A stretch of 54,284 bases of DNA from Rikenellaceae bacterium (GCA_017415005.1 JAFQJK010000099.1:1-54284); one strand, 5' to 3'; shown: positions 34,660 through 43,472, counted from the stretch's first letter. Notes: a model not told the origin generated them from the letters alone. Numbers and translations: made by a program.

Positions 34660-36315
34660 ATGAAACCAGACCAGCCCGGAAAAGATTATACCTCGCGCGC
34701 CTTCACCCTGACCCTCGGGGTGATCGTCGTACTGCTCGCCGTAGCCTATATCCCGGCCACCCACATCGGCAAGGTCAGGCTCAAGCGGGCCAATATCGTG
34801 GCCGACCTGATGGAGGCCGAGGAAAGCCCGGCCCCGATGGGCGATGCATACTTCGACACGACCTTCCTGGCCGAAACACCCATACCGCCCGAGCCCGACA
34901 CGCTGCCCCCCGACCCGGGCACAAGCGCCACGGCGACCTGGGACCTTCCGGGAGCCACGCCGGCCGATACGCCGACCGTCCTTACGCCGCTGCCGCCCAT
35001 GCCGGCTGACCCGGCCCGCCCCACAACCCCGGCCGACACGGCCCGTATGGTCGCCATCGAAGACTTCTCGGCCGACGGTGAGGCCCTCGCCCCGCTCTTC
35101 GACGCGCTGGCCGACACCCGGCTCGGCCGCCCCGTGCGCATCGGCGTGCTCGGCGATTCGTTCATCGAAGGCGACATCATCACGGCCGACCTGCGCGAAA
35201 AGCTGCAGAACCTGTTCGGAGGAAACGGAGTGGGGTTCGTCCCGCTGGCCAACGGCGTGGCCAAGTACCGCGAGACGGTCCGCCAGACTTTCTCGGACTG
35301 GGAGACATACAGCCTGATCCACTACAAGAACACTCCCGAGCAGCTCCAGGACAAGTTCTTCATCTCGGGTACGCTCTGCATCCCCGGGGAAGGGGCCACG
35401 AGCCATATCAAGGGCAGCTCGTTCCGCAAGCATATCGCGCGCTGCTCGACCGCGCGCCTGCTCTTCATCAATGAGGGACATACCTCGATCCGGCTCACGG
35501 TCAACGATACGATCGACAGGGTCTTCAGGCCCGAACCGGCCCCTTACGTGCAGCAGATCGCCGTGAGCGGCGACATCGGCTCGGTGGCGATGACCTTCAC
35601 CGACACCGAAGGCTTCACCGGCTACGGAGTGATGCTCGAGGGCCACGACGGCGTGACGGTCGACAACTACTCGCTGCGCAGCAACAGCGGCCTGCCGCTG
35701 CTGGCCTCGTCGGGGCGCGTCAACAGCCAGATCAACCGCCTCGCCCCGTACGACCTGATCATCCTGCAATACGGCCTTAATGTCATCTCGGCCGACGTAC
35801 TCAACTACAACGCCTACTCGCGTTCGCTCTGCCGCATCGTCGACTATATCCGCCAATGCTTTCCCGACGTCGCGATACTGGTGATGAGCGTGGGCGACCG
35901 CAGCACGCAGCGCGACGGCGAGCTGGTCACGATGGCGGCCGTCCCGGCCATGATCCGGGCCCAGCGCGCCGCGGCCGACACTTGCGGCGTAGCGTTCTGG
36001 GACACGTTCCGGGCCATGGGTGGTGCGGGTAGCATGGTCCGCTTCGTCGAGCGCAACTGGGCAGCCAAGGACTACACCCATATCGGCTACCCCGCCGGCC
36101 GCTTCATCGCGGGCGAGCTGGTCCGGGCCCTGCTGGCCGACAAACAGGCCTACGAGGCAAAGCGCCGTGCCGCCGCCGATTCGGCGGCACGCCTCCGTGC
36201 AGTGCCCGATATCGTACCCGCTATTTTCGACAGCGCCGCCGGCCACTATCCGCCTACGGAAACCGGAGCGGCCGGCACCCAGGCCACCTCTACCGAATCC
36301 GATCTACGGCCATGA
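34660..36315 (+). CDS. Membrane-anchored SGNH/GDSL hydrolase-fold protein
   Basis: A 551-residue protein with one N-terminal membrane helix (AFTLTLGVIVVLLAVAYIPA) and a Pro/Thr-rich linker (about 40-125). An SGNH hydrolase domain follows: Gly-Asp166-Ser167 (LGDSFIEGD), block III Gly372-x-Asn374 (QYGLN), and the catalytic Asp471-His474 pair (KDYTHIG). This architecture resembles the periplasmic O-acetyltransferase or esterase partners of MBOAT proteins, and an MBOAT gene lies 2.7 kb downstream. The frame is open further upstream, but the -7 box and the membrane helix place the start at 34660. It overlaps the next gene by four bases (ATGA). Confidence 0.88.
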   Translation: MKPDQPGKDYTSRAFTLTLGVIVVLLAVAYIPATHIGKVRLKRANIVADLMEAEESPAPMGDAYFDTTFLAETPIPPEPDTLPPDPGTSATATWDLPGATPADTPTVLTPLPPMPADPARPTTPADTARMVAIEDFSADGEALAPLFDALADTRLGRPVRIGVLGDSFIEGDIITADLREKLQNLFGGNGVGFVPLANGVAKYRETVRQTFSDWETYSLIHYKNTPEQLQDKFFISGTLCIPGEGATSHIKGSSFRKHIARCSTARLLFINEGHTSIRLTVNDTIDRVFRPEPAPYVQQIAVSGDIGSVAMTFTDTEGFTGYGVMLEGHDGVTVDNYSLRSNSGLPLLASSGRVNSQINRLAPYDLIILQYGLNVISADVLNYNAYSRSLCRIVDYIRQCFPDVAILVMSVGDRSTQRDGELVTMAAVPAMIRAQRAAADTCGVAFWDTFRAMGGAGSMVRFVERNWAAKDYTHIGYPAGRFIAGELVRALLADKQAYEAKRRAAADSAARLRAVPDIVPAIFDSAAGHYPPTETGAAGTQATSTESDLRP

Positions 36316-37583
36316 CGGGGCACCTGCATACCCTGCTGGGCGCTGCCTTACTGGCTGCGACGCTCGTAAACACGGCCGTTGCCCAGCACAGCCCGGTCGC
36401 CGCTGCCCCCGGAGGCCCGACCGGTGCCCGCAGCCGGGGACTGGTGCGCGACTCGGCCAATGTGATCCGCGATCCGCACCACACTCTCGACACCCTGTTC
36501 AACCGCCTTGCGACACTCCGCGAAAGCGACCCGGGCACGGTCAGCATCCTGCATCTGGGCGACTCACACATCCAGGGCGGTTACCTCACGGGGCGCACGC
36601 GCGCGGAACTCCAGCGCGTCTTCGGCAACGCCGGCCGCGGCCTGATCGTCCCGCTGCGCCTGTGCCGCACCAACGAACCGACGGGCTACGGCATCGCTTC
36701 GCCCAATGTCTGGAGCGGCAGCCGGCTCACGCAGGCCTCGCCCGCATGGACGCCCGGCATCGGCGGCATCGCGCTGGCAGGGGAGCGCTGCCCCGTCTCG
36801 TTCCTGATCACCACGCCGGCCGACGACCCGTTCTGCTGCGTCACGGTCTTCCATCACCCCGAAGCGCCGATGCTGCTGCCTCCCGCCGGGCTCGACCCGG
36901 GCACCTACTGCCCGGACGGCAACACCGCGACGCGGACCGTTATCCCGCTCGCACATAGCACCGACAGCCTGCTGCTCGGCTCATGCGCCGACACGGCCTT
37001 CAACACACCGGTCTTTTACGGATTTTCGCTCGAGAACGGACGTCCGGGGCTGCTATACCACTCATCGGGAATCAACGGCGCCTCTTTCGGCCATTTCCTG
37101 TCCAATCCCGAGCTGGTCCGCCAGACCGCCGAGCTTGCGCCCGGGCTTATCGTCGTCTCGCTGGGGACCAACGACGCGCTCGGCTCGCGTTTCTCGGCCG
37201 AGCAGCTATACGCCCAGATCGATATGCTGGCCGGCTCGCTCCAGGCGGCCAACCCCGGGGTGCCGATCCTGCTAACCACCCCGATGGAGATCGGGCAGCG
37301 CCGTCGCGTCCGGGGCCGTACGACATGGAGCGTCTGCCCGGGCATCGGCAAGGTCCGCGATGTGATCCTCCGCGTGGCGCGCGACCGCCGCCTGGCCGTA
37401 TGGGACCTCTATGCCGCAACGGGCGGCAGCGGAGCCAACGCCCGCTGGCGTGAAGCGGGCCTCGTACGTGCCGACCGCGTCCACCTGACCGTCGAGGGAT
37501 ACGAGCTGCAGGGCACGCTGCTCTCGGAGGCCATCCTCCGCGCCTACGACAAATACCTCAAACGCCGGAATCCGAACGGGTAG
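36312..37583 (+). CDS. Secreted SGNH/GDSL hydrolase-fold protein
   Basis: A 423-residue protein with a signal peptide (LLGAALLAATLVNTAVAQ). The SGNH blocks are Gly83-Asp84-Ser85-His86 (HLGDSHIQGG), Gly285-Thr-Asn287-Asp (SLGTNDALGS) and Asp388-His391 (ADRVHLTVEGYELQG). The GDSH form and the GTND block are the version seen in exported Bacteroidota acyl esterases and transferases. It is translationally coupled to the membrane-anchored SGNH protein. Together with the MBOAT at 39071 they could form a surface-glycan O-acetylation system; that link is inference. Confidence 0.88.
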   Translation: MTGHLHTLLGAALLAATLVNTAVAQHSPVAAAPGGPTGARSRGLVRDSANVIRDPHHTLDTLFNRLATLRESDPGTVSILHLGDSHIQGGYLTGRTRAELQRVFGNAGRGLIVPLRLCRTNEPTGYGIASPNVWSGSRLTQASPAWTPGIGGIALAGERCPVSFLITTPADDPFCCVTVFHHPEAPMLLPPAGLDPGTYCPDGNTATRTVIPLAHSTDSLLLGSCADTAFNTPVFYGFSLENGRPGLLYHSSGINGASFGHFLSNPELVRQTAELAPGLIVVSLGTNDALGSRFSAEQLYAQIDMLAGSLQAANPGVPILLTTPMEIGQRRRVRGRTTWSVCPGIGKVRDVILRVARDRRLAVWDLYAATGGSGANARWREAGLVRADRVHLTVEGYELQGTLLSEAILRAYDKYLKRRNPNG

Positions 37584-37753
37584 GGACCGCACGGAGATCG
37601 CCGCCGTGCTGCCAACCCCTATAATAGCCGTCCCGCACGCGGAGCATCCCTTCTGCCGGCCGGCCCGGTAAAACCCGCCGGCTTCCGTCACGCTTCTACT
37701 ACTGCAATACTCCCCCTCCGGTTCCCGCCGCACGCGGCAGCCGACCACGGACG

Positions 37754-37972
37754 TCACTCGACATCCACCAAATCCCTGATCTTCACGTCGAGCGCACGGG
37801 CGATCCGGTCGAGGCTCCGGACCGTCAGGTTGGTCCTCCCCGCTTCGATGCGCGACATATTCGACTTCTCGAAATTGCACCGGGCAGCCAGATCCTGCTG
37901 ATTCATATTCTTTTGCATCCTGACCGAGCGTATCCGCTCGCCGATCGCTAAAAACAGCTGCTGTTCATTCAT
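37754..37972 (-). CDS. Small XRE-family HTH regulator
   Basis: A 72-residue protein that is essentially one Cro/CI helix-turn-helix domain. IGERIRSVRMQKNMNQQDLAARCN holds the first helices, and EKSNMSRIEAGRTNLTVRSLDRIARAL the recognition helix and core. The frame continues 13 codons upstream, but those lie in the palindrome and the Met at 37972 gives the normal family N-terminus. It is divergent from a transcript whose promoter is flanked by two palindromes, so it is probably an autoregulator and repressor of that transcript. Confidence 0.9.
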   Translation of the reverse strand: MNEQQLFLAIGERIRSVRMQKNMNQQDLAARCNFEKSNMSRIEAGRTNLTVRSLDRIARALDVKIRDLVDVE

Positions 37973-37979
37973 TTTTTTC

Positions 37980-37997
37980 GTTATCACTTGTGATAAC
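37980..37997. promoter_or_regulatory. Palindromic operator candidate O1
   Basis: GTTATCAC-TT-GTGATAAC is a perfect inverted repeat with 8-base arms. It covers the -33 TTG of the rightward promoter and lies 7 bases upstream of the XRE start codon. Confidence 0.7.
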
Positions 37998-38018
37998 AAA
38001 AGAAAACACATACATTTG
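37988..38018 (+). promoter_or_regulatory. Rightward promoter between XRE and bactofilin genes
   Basis: TTG at 37988-37990 and a perfect -7 box TACATTTG at 38011-38018 are 20 bases apart. Transcription would start near 38025, beside the second palindrome. Confidence 0.7.
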
Positions 38019-38025
38019 CGTAATG

Positions 38026-38043
38026 GTTATCATAAATGACAAC
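38026..38043. promoter_or_regulatory. Palindromic operator candidate O2
   Basis: GTTATCAT-AA-ATGACAAC has the same layout as O1, with one mismatch between its arms. The two centres are 46 bases apart. O2 covers the expected transcription start and the ATG of the small ORF. Confidence 0.6.
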
Positions 38044-38182
38044 TACAAAATCCGAAGCGTCTATGTTAGCAACAACCATAACATTAGCGTGGCGCATTTC
38101 GCAACGCCTCCGGCCCCATGGCGCCCGGCAGCGCGTCAAACACGACATCCGCACGGCACCGACGCCCGGCTTGTGCCAGTAA
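38036..38182 (+). CDS. Putative 48-residue small protein
   Basis: A short frame begins about 10 bases after the predicted transcription start: MTTTKSEASMLATTITLAWR, then a basic tail rich in Arg and Pro. It ends 24 bases before the bactofilin ATG. The first 18 codons use AT-rich choices (ACA, TTA, ATA), unlike neighbouring genes, and then composition becomes normal. I do not recognise it with certainty. Its place as first frame after an operator-flanked promoter is the main support; chance is a real alternative. Confidence 0.35.
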   Translation: MTTTKSEASMLATTITLAWRISQRLRPHGARQRVKHDIRTAPTPGLCQ

Positions 38183-38206
38183 TCACTCACCCTAAATACA
38201 CACGCC

Positions 38207-38719
38207 ATGAACACATCCCTGCTGACCGGCTACCTGCGGAAGCTCAATCCGGTCAAAACAGACACGCAGACCATCCCCGCAGCACCGGGCGTCCATAATC
38301 CCGTGCAGCCGGCCAGCCTGTGCGCCGCCGACCTCACGATCGAAGGCTCGGTATACTCCGAATCGGACCTCATTATCGAAGGACGTATCGACGGCAACGT
38401 CGAGTGCCGCGGTAACGTAACCGTGCGCGGCACGGTGAGCGGCAATATCTCGGGGCGCAGCATCTGCGTCCGTGGGGCCGAGATCACCGGCGATATCCGC
38501 GCCGGCGAGGCCTTCCTCACGGAACGAAGCACGATCCGCGGCAACATTTCCGCAGCAACGGCCGATGTCGACAGCCTCATCGAGGGCGACCTCTGCGCCG
38601 ACCAGTCGGTCACCATCCGCGGCTCGGCCACCATGCACGGCAACATCACCGCAGCTGTCATCTCGATCGAGGAGAACGCCGTACTGGACGGCAGTGTCCG
38701 GATCGGCCGCCCCGAGTAG
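38207..38719 (+). CDS. Bactofilin (polymer-forming cytoskeletal protein)
   Basis: A 170-residue bactofilin. After a 40-residue flexible N-terminus, the protein shows regular beta-helix repeats (LTIEGSVYSESDLIIEGRIDG, NVTVRGTVSGNIS, VRGAEITGDIRAGEA, LIEGDLCADQSVTIRGSATM). Hydrophobic residues alternate and Gly sits at the turns. Bactofilins polymerise without nucleotide at the membrane and position cell-wall or envelope enzymes. It is downstream of the XRE-controlled promoter. Confidence 0.92.
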   Translation: MNTSLLTGYLRKLNPVKTDTQTIPAAPGVHNPVQPASLCAADLTIEGSVYSESDLIIEGRIDGNVECRGNVTVRGTVSGNISGRSICVRGAEITGDIRAGEAFLTERSTIRGNISAATADVDSLIEGDLCADQSVTIRGSATMHGNITAAVISIEENAVLDGSVRIGRPE

Positions 38720-39070
38720 TCCCCGCTGTATCCTGACCGTATCCCGGATCGTGTCCGTACCCAGCCGAACGAACCCCACACCCGGCCGGCCACCCGCCAT
38801 GCCCGGTCGCCTTCAGCCCGCACGATGCGACGCATCGCCGTCGCCCGGCCGCGGGCATCACGGTAAAAACCGGTAAATTACCGACAGAATCGCCACCCGA
38901 AACAGCTATCCGATCGAAAAATATGTTACATTTGCGGCGTGCGTTTCCCACAGGGTGCCGCACGGCCGGCCGGGACTCATCCGGACCGGGGCACTTCGCG
39001 CGCTATCCAGTGCCCTGACCGCCCCCGGAGCGGCCGAACGCATCCGATCCGTTCCGCCAACCGCTGATGT
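38720..39070. other. Intergenic region upstream of MBOAT gene
   Basis: These 351 bases hold the -7 box at 38927-38934 in an AT-rich patch and an apparent leader of about 125 nt. I see no clear terminator for the bactofilin gene and no small gene. Confidence 0.55.
38927..38934 (+). promoter_or_regulatory. -7 box for the MBOAT gene
   Basis: TACATTTG is a perfect -7 box. No TTTG is found at the -33 spacing. Confidence 0.6.
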
Positions 39071-40570
39071 ATGCCTGACTTTTCGCCCGTTCTCGACAAG
39101 CTGGCGGCGTTGCTCACCTACGACGCCGCGCATCCCATCCTGTTCTCCAGCGGGCTGTTCCTGTTCCTGTTCGCGGGCTTCACGTTCTTCTACCAGTTCA
39201 TGCGGCGCACCGTCGCGCTGCGCCTGCTCTACGTCGTGCTGTTCTCGCTCTACTTCTATTACAAGACCAGCGGTATGTACTACCTGCTGCTCGTGGCGCT
39301 CTCATTCTCGGACTTCACGATCGGCTACTGCCTCACGGTCACGCAGCGCAAGTGGGTCCGGCGCATGCTCGTAGCACTGAGCCTCACGATCGACCTGGGC
39401 GTACTTTGCTACTTCAAGTACACCAACTTCTTCATCGGCATCGCCAACGACCTGGCCGGGCACGACTGGCTCAACTTCCGAAACATCTTCCTGCCGGTGG
39501 GCATCTCGTTCTTCCTGTTCCAGTCGATCAGCTATATCATCGACCTCTACAAGCGCCGCATCGAGCCCGCCCACCAGTGGATCGACTACCTGTTCTACCT
39601 CTCGTTCTTCCCGCAGCTCGTCGCGGGCCCCATTGTCAAAGCGCGCGACTTCCTGCCGCAGATCCGCCGGAACCCGCTGGTCGTCACCAAGGCCATGTTC
39701 GGGACGGGGCTCTTCCTGATCATCGCCGGCCTGTTCAAGAAGGCGGTCATCTCGGACTATATCAGCCTGAATTTCGTCGACCGCGTATTCGACAACCCGA
39801 TGCTGTACAGCGGCTTCGAGAACCTGATGGGCATCTATGGCTATGCCATGCAGATATACTGCGACTTCTCGGGATACTCGGACATGGCCATCGGCCTGGC
39901 GCTGCTGCTCGGGTTTCACTTCCCCAAGAACTTCGACTCACCCTACAAGTCGGCCACGATCACCGAGTTCTGGCGGCGCTGGCACATCTCGTTGTCGAGC
40001 TGGCTGCGCGACTACCTCTATATCCCGCTCGGGGGCAGCCGCAAAGGTAAGGTGAGGACCTACATCAACCTGATGATCACCATGCTGCTCGGCGGCCTGT
40101 GGCACGGGGCGGCATGGCGCTTCGTGCTCTGGGGCGGCCTGCACGGAGCGGGCCTCGCCGTCCACAAGTTCGTGATGGCCCGTTTCCCGTCGTTCAGGAC
40201 GCTGGGAAGCGAGATGCCGTGGTGGCGACGCGTGCCGGGCATCCTCATCACGTTCCACTTCGTCTGCCTCGGGTGGATCTTCTTCCGGGCCACCGACCTA
40301 CAGACCGGCTGGAACATGATCCGCCAAGTCTTCACCGATTTCAACGCGGCGCTCATCCCCGATGTCGTTGCCGGCTACCGGGCGGTGTTCGCGCTCATCC
40401 TCATCGGCTACCTGCTCCACCTGTTGCCCGATCGGCTCGAATCGGTCGGCGAGCGCTTTGTCGCGCGCACTCCCTTTGTGTTCCAGACGCTGCTGATCGC
40501 CGCACTGATCTGGGGCATTATGCAGATCAAGTCGTCCGACATCCAGCCCTTTATCTATTTCCAGTTCTGA
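39071..40570 (+). CDS. MBOAT-family O-acyltransferase
   Basis: A 499-residue membrane protein with about eleven helices, of the AlgI/DltB-like MBOAT family, which passes acyl groups across the membrane to envelope polymers. The signature region is IYCDFSGYSDMAIGLALLLG, then SPYKSATITEFWRRWHISLS, then LGGLWHGAAW with the catalytic His345. Length and motif order fit AlgI-type proteins well. Two SGNH-fold proteins encoded just upstream (34660-37583) are natural partners for final transfer. The acceptor glycan is not known. Confidence 0.94.
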   Translation: MPDFSPVLDKLAALLTYDAAHPILFSSGLFLFLFAGFTFFYQFMRRTVALRLLYVVLFSLYFYYKTSGMYYLLLVALSFSDFTIGYCLTVTQRKWVRRMLVALSLTIDLGVLCYFKYTNFFIGIANDLAGHDWLNFRNIFLPVGISFFLFQSISYIIDLYKRRIEPAHQWIDYLFYLSFFPQLVAGPIVKARDFLPQIRRNPLVVTKAMFGTGLFLIIAGLFKKAVISDYISLNFVDRVFDNPMLYSGFENLMGIYGYAMQIYCDFSGYSDMAIGLALLLGFHFPKNFDSPYKSATITEFWRRWHISLSSWLRDYLYIPLGGSRKGKVRTYINLMITMLLGGLWHGAAWRFVLWGGLHGAGLAVHKFVMARFPSFRTLGSEMPWWRRVPGILITFHFVCLGWIFFRATDLQTGWNMIRQVFTDFNAALIPDVVAGYRAVFALILIGYLLHLLPDRLESVGERFVARTPFVFQTLLIAALIWGIMQIKSSDIQPFIYFQF

Positions 40571-40943
40571 CGCGGCAGGCCGAGCCGGGACTTCCGGCCT
40601 ACGGAGCAGCCCCCCGGCGTCTCGGCTAATGTTCGCTCCGTTTCGCCCCTTATCGGGGCCAGGTTCCCGGTTCCGGTCGGCACCTCTGCGCCGTGTCCTG
40701 CCATCTTTGCGGGCTCCGTTCCATCCGGGTTAGCCGGTTACCTCATGGCAAGATGTGTGCTCGATCGCCGCGATCCCGACTCGTGCCCCCCTTTTCCTGC
40801 CACAGGATCTGACCTTTCCGACCGATTCCGCTCTTTTAGCCGGGTTATTCGCATTTTATTTCCTAATTTTGCTCTCGCCGGAGCGAAGTCCGTCCCAGCC
40901 GATCGCTTTTCCCGGCATCGAACCGGAAGCCTAACCTCGCACC
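40571..40943. other. Intergenic region upstream of PAP2 gene
   Basis: These 373 bases hold a -7 box at 40864-40871. No terminator-like hairpin or convincing small gene is seen. Confidence 0.55.
40864..40871 (+). promoter_or_regulatory. -7 box for the PAP2 gene
   Basis: TAATTTTG is a perfect -7 box in an AT-rich stretch. The leader to the ATG at 40944 would be about 65 nt. No -33 TTTG is seen. Confidence 0.55.
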
Positions 40944-41501
40944 ATGATGGAACCGACTATCGACCACTCCCTATTCCTCGCGCTCAACTTCGACGGCGGG
41001 CCCTTCTTCGACGAGTTCTTCCGGCTTGCCTCGGGCAAGCTGACGTGGATACCTCTCTACCTCGTGATCCTTTGGCTGATCTACCGCCGCGCAGGGCTGC
41101 GCAACATGCTCCTGGCGCTGGGCTTCATGGCGCTCACCGTCGTCGTGGCCGACCAGGTCGCCAACTTCTTCAAGCACTTCACCCCGCGCCTGCGCCCCAC
41201 GCACAACCCGCTGCTGGCCGACCTGGTCCACACGGTCGGGGGCTACCGGGGCGGCCTTTACGGCACGGTCTCGGCCCATGCCGCGACCCTCTTCTCGATC
41301 GCCGTCTTCTCGGCGTCGGTCATCCGCTCGAAAGTGTATATGGCGCTGATCTTCCTGTGGGCCTTCACAGTCGCCTACAGTCGCATCTACCTCGGGGTCC
41401 ATTTCCCGCTCGACATCCTGTGGGGCATCCTGCTGGGCTGCCTGCTGGCCATCATCGCGCTCCGCCTCTACCGCAAGACCGTCAATTACCTCGATAAATA
41501 A
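40944..41501 (+). CDS. PAP2-family membrane phosphatase
   Basis: A 185-residue membrane phosphatase with about five helices. The three phosphatase motifs are Lys77-x6-Arg84-Pro (KHFTPRLRP), Ser110-Ala-His112 (TVSAHAA) and Ser146-Arg147-x5-His153-x3-Asp157 (SRIYLGVHFPLD). It should remove phosphate from a lipid such as undecaprenyl diphosphate, phosphatidylglycerol phosphate or lipid A. Motif two is SAH instead of SGH, common in Bacteroidota. The methyltransferase gene starts 21 bases downstream. Confidence 0.93.
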   Translation: MMEPTIDHSLFLALNFDGGPFFDEFFRLASGKLTWIPLYLVILWLIYRRAGLRNMLLALGFMALTVVVADQVANFFKHFTPRLRPTHNPLLADLVHTVGGYRGGLYGTVSAHAATLFSIAVFSASVIRSKVYMALIFLWAFTVAYSRIYLGVHFPLDILWGILLGCLLAIIALRLYRKTVNYLDK

Positions 41502-41522
41502 CCGCTCAACTCACGATATACC

Positions 41523-42203
41523 ATGATGCTCCACGAAAAAGCCCTGCGCACGGGCCGCTGGTTTGCCCGCCGCCGCCGCTATATCCCCTGGGTCTATGCG
41601 CTGCTAACGATCGTCGCGCTGCTGCTGGCCACCCCGTTCTCGCTGTGGCGTAGCTCGGTATGGCTCACCGTCCCGTCACTGATGCTGGCCGTCGGCGGCT
41701 TCGCGCTCCGCTTTGCGGCACGGCGCCGCAACGGCTGCGACCCGGCATCGCTGATCGCCGCACGGGGTATCTATTCCGTGCTCCGCTTTCCGCGCGAGCT
41801 CGGCAACTATCTGATCATATGCGGGATCACGCTTTACTCCGGACTCACATGGTACATCTTCTTCATCCCCATCGCCGGTATCATGATCATGCATCGGATC
41901 GCGCTGGCCGATGAAAACTCGCTGGCCGTCAAGTTCGGCGACACCTACCTCCAATGGTGCCGGACGACCAACGCTTTCAGCCCCGTATTCACCTCGTGGG
42001 AGAAGTCGACCTGTCCGCTCCCGCTGCGACACACGTTGCTGGCCGAGAGCCAGATGATCTTCCTGGTCATCGCAGGGTTCACGGCGGTCAATGGCCTCAA
42101 ATACCTGATGATCCATTTCTCGCTGCGCTTCGACCCGTTCTGGCTCGTCCTGTTCGTCATTGCGCTCGTCCTGGCCCTGCTCGGCCACCTGCTGCGGAAA
42201 TAA
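41523..42203 (+). CDS. ICMT/PEMT-like integral membrane methyltransferase
   Basis: A 226-residue membrane protein with about six helices. The central part, GIYSVLRFPRELGNYLIICG to ALADENSLAVKFGDTYLQWC, matches the SAM-binding half of isoprenylcysteine carboxyl methyltransferase and phospholipid methyltransferase families (RxPxYxG-like stretch, then Glu-x-x-L...FGxxY). Bacterial members may modify phospholipids or lipid A phosphate; which applies here cannot be read. Pairing with a PAP2 phosphatase suggests a lipid substrate. Two further helices close the C-terminus. Confidence 0.75.
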   Translation: MMLHEKALRTGRWFARRRRYIPWVYALLTIVALLLATPFSLWRSSVWLTVPSLMLAVGGFALRFAARRRNGCDPASLIAARGIYSVLRFPRELGNYLIICGITLYSGLTWYIFFIPIAGIMIMHRIALADENSLAVKFGDTYLQWCRTTNAFSPVFTSWEKSTCPLPLRHTLLAESQMIFLVIAGFTAVNGLKYLMIHFSLRFDPFWLVLFVIALVLALLGHLLRK

Positions 42204-42313
42204 GAAGGAGGACCGGGCCTTCCGGAATACTCATCTTTTGGCCCGCCGGGTACAAAAAAGAGCATGATACCCGCAACGGCGCGGGCGGCACAAGGTGAGC
42301 CGTAGAAACAGCA

Positions 42314-42340
42314 AGAGGCAAACGGTCGCCGTTTGCCTCT
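42314..42340. terminator. Terminator-like hairpin between convergent genes
   Basis: The arms AGAGGCAAACGG (42314-42325) and CCGTTTGCCTCT (42329-42340) pair perfectly over 12 bp around TCG, followed rightward by GTGTTTTA. It lies between the plus-strand methyltransferase gene and minus-strand asnA, and could serve both. Confidence 0.75.
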
Positions 42341-42374
42341 GTGTTTTATCTGTGGACCGGGGGCCCCTTGCGGG

Positions 42375-43412
42375 CTACACCAGCTCGATCCCGGCAGCGT
42401 GGCACTCCTCGCGCATCGCGTCGGGCCAGATGCTGCTCTGTATCTCGCCGATATGCGCCTTACGCAGCAGGAACATGCACAGGCGAGACTGGCCGATGCC
42501 GCCGCCAATCGTGCAGGGCAGCTCGCCGGCAAGTAGCTTCCGATGGAAATAGAGCTCGCTCTTCCACTCCTGGCCGCGGGCGGCAAGCTGGCGACGCAGC
42601 GCCTTCTCATCGACACGGATACCCATGCTCGACACCTCGAAGGCGCTCTCGAGCAGCGGGTTCCACAACAGGATATCGCCGTTGAGCCCGTAGTAGCCGT
42701 CTGAGTTGGGCGAGCTCCAGTCGTCATAGTCGGCCGCGCGGCCGTCATGCGGCTCGCCGTTGCTCAGCTCGCGGCCGATCCCCATCACGAAGACCGCCCC
42801 GTGTTCCTTCACAACAGCGTTCTCACGCTCCTTGGCCGTCAGGCCCGGATAGCGGTCGAGCAACTCCTGTGCATGGATGAAATAGATATCCTCGGGCAGC
42901 GCAGGCGCGATCTGCGGAAACTCGACATAGAGCTTGTTCTCGGTCACCTTGATCGACTCGTAGATCCGGCGCACGGTCTTCTTGAGGAACCCGATATTGC
43001 GGTCCTCGCGCGCGATCACCTTCTCCCAGTCCCACTGGTCGACGTAGATCGAGTGGATGTTGTCGAGCTCCTCGTCGGGACGCAGCGCGTTCATGTCGGT
43101 ATAGATGCCCCGGCCGGGCTCCACGCCCATCTCGGCGAGCTTGAGCCGTTTCCATTTGGCCAGCGAATGGACCACCTCGGCCCTCCGTTCGCCAAGGTCC
43201 TTGATCGGGAACGACACGGGCCGCTCGACGCTGTTCAGGTCGTCGTTGATCCCGGTCCCCTCGAGCACGACCATCGGCGCCGTCACGCGCAGCAGCGCGA
43301 GCTGGGCCGACAGGTTCTCCTGGAACATATCCTTGACGTGCTTGATCGCTTTCTCGGTGTTCTCGACGCTACCGAGCAGGTTACGGTAGTTGCGGGGTTT
43401 AATCAGTGCCAT
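42375..43412 (-). CDS. asnA: Aspartate-ammonia ligase
   Basis: A 345-residue AsnA that makes asparagine from aspartate, ammonia and ATP, related in fold to class II tRNA synthetases. LEGTGINDDLNSVERPVSF near the N-terminus, MNALRPDEELDNIHSIYVDQWDWEK, and the C-terminal GGGIGQSRLCMFLL are diagnostic. Length is normal. It follows tyrS by 60 bases on the same strand, and both are probably on one transcript. Confidence 0.96.
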   Translation of the reverse strand: MALIKPRNYRNLLGSVENTEKAIKHVKDMFQENLSAQLALLRVTAPMVVLEGTGINDDLNSVERPVSFPIKDLGERRAEVVHSLAKWKRLKLAEMGVEPGRGIYTDMNALRPDEELDNIHSIYVDQWDWEKVIAREDRNIGFLKKTVRRIYESIKVTENKLYVEFPQIAPALPEDIYFIHAQELLDRYPGLTAKERENAVVKEHGAVFVMGIGRELSNGEPHDGRAADYDDWSSPNSDGYYGLNGDILLWNPLLESAFEVSSMGIRVDEKALRRQLAARGQEWKSELYFHRKLLAGELPCTIGGGIGQSRLCMFLLRKAHIGEIQSSIWPDAMREECHAAGIELV

Positions 43413-43472
43413 CTCCTTGGGGTGTCGTACCGCGAAAGCCCCGGCCCGCCGGAACCGGGGCTCCCGGGGCTG

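Noticed and set aside
37990-38298. A 102-codon frame across the XRE/bactofilin gap
   Set aside because: It starts inside the first palindrome, overlaps the bactofilin gene, and its sequence is His/Arg/Pro-rich.
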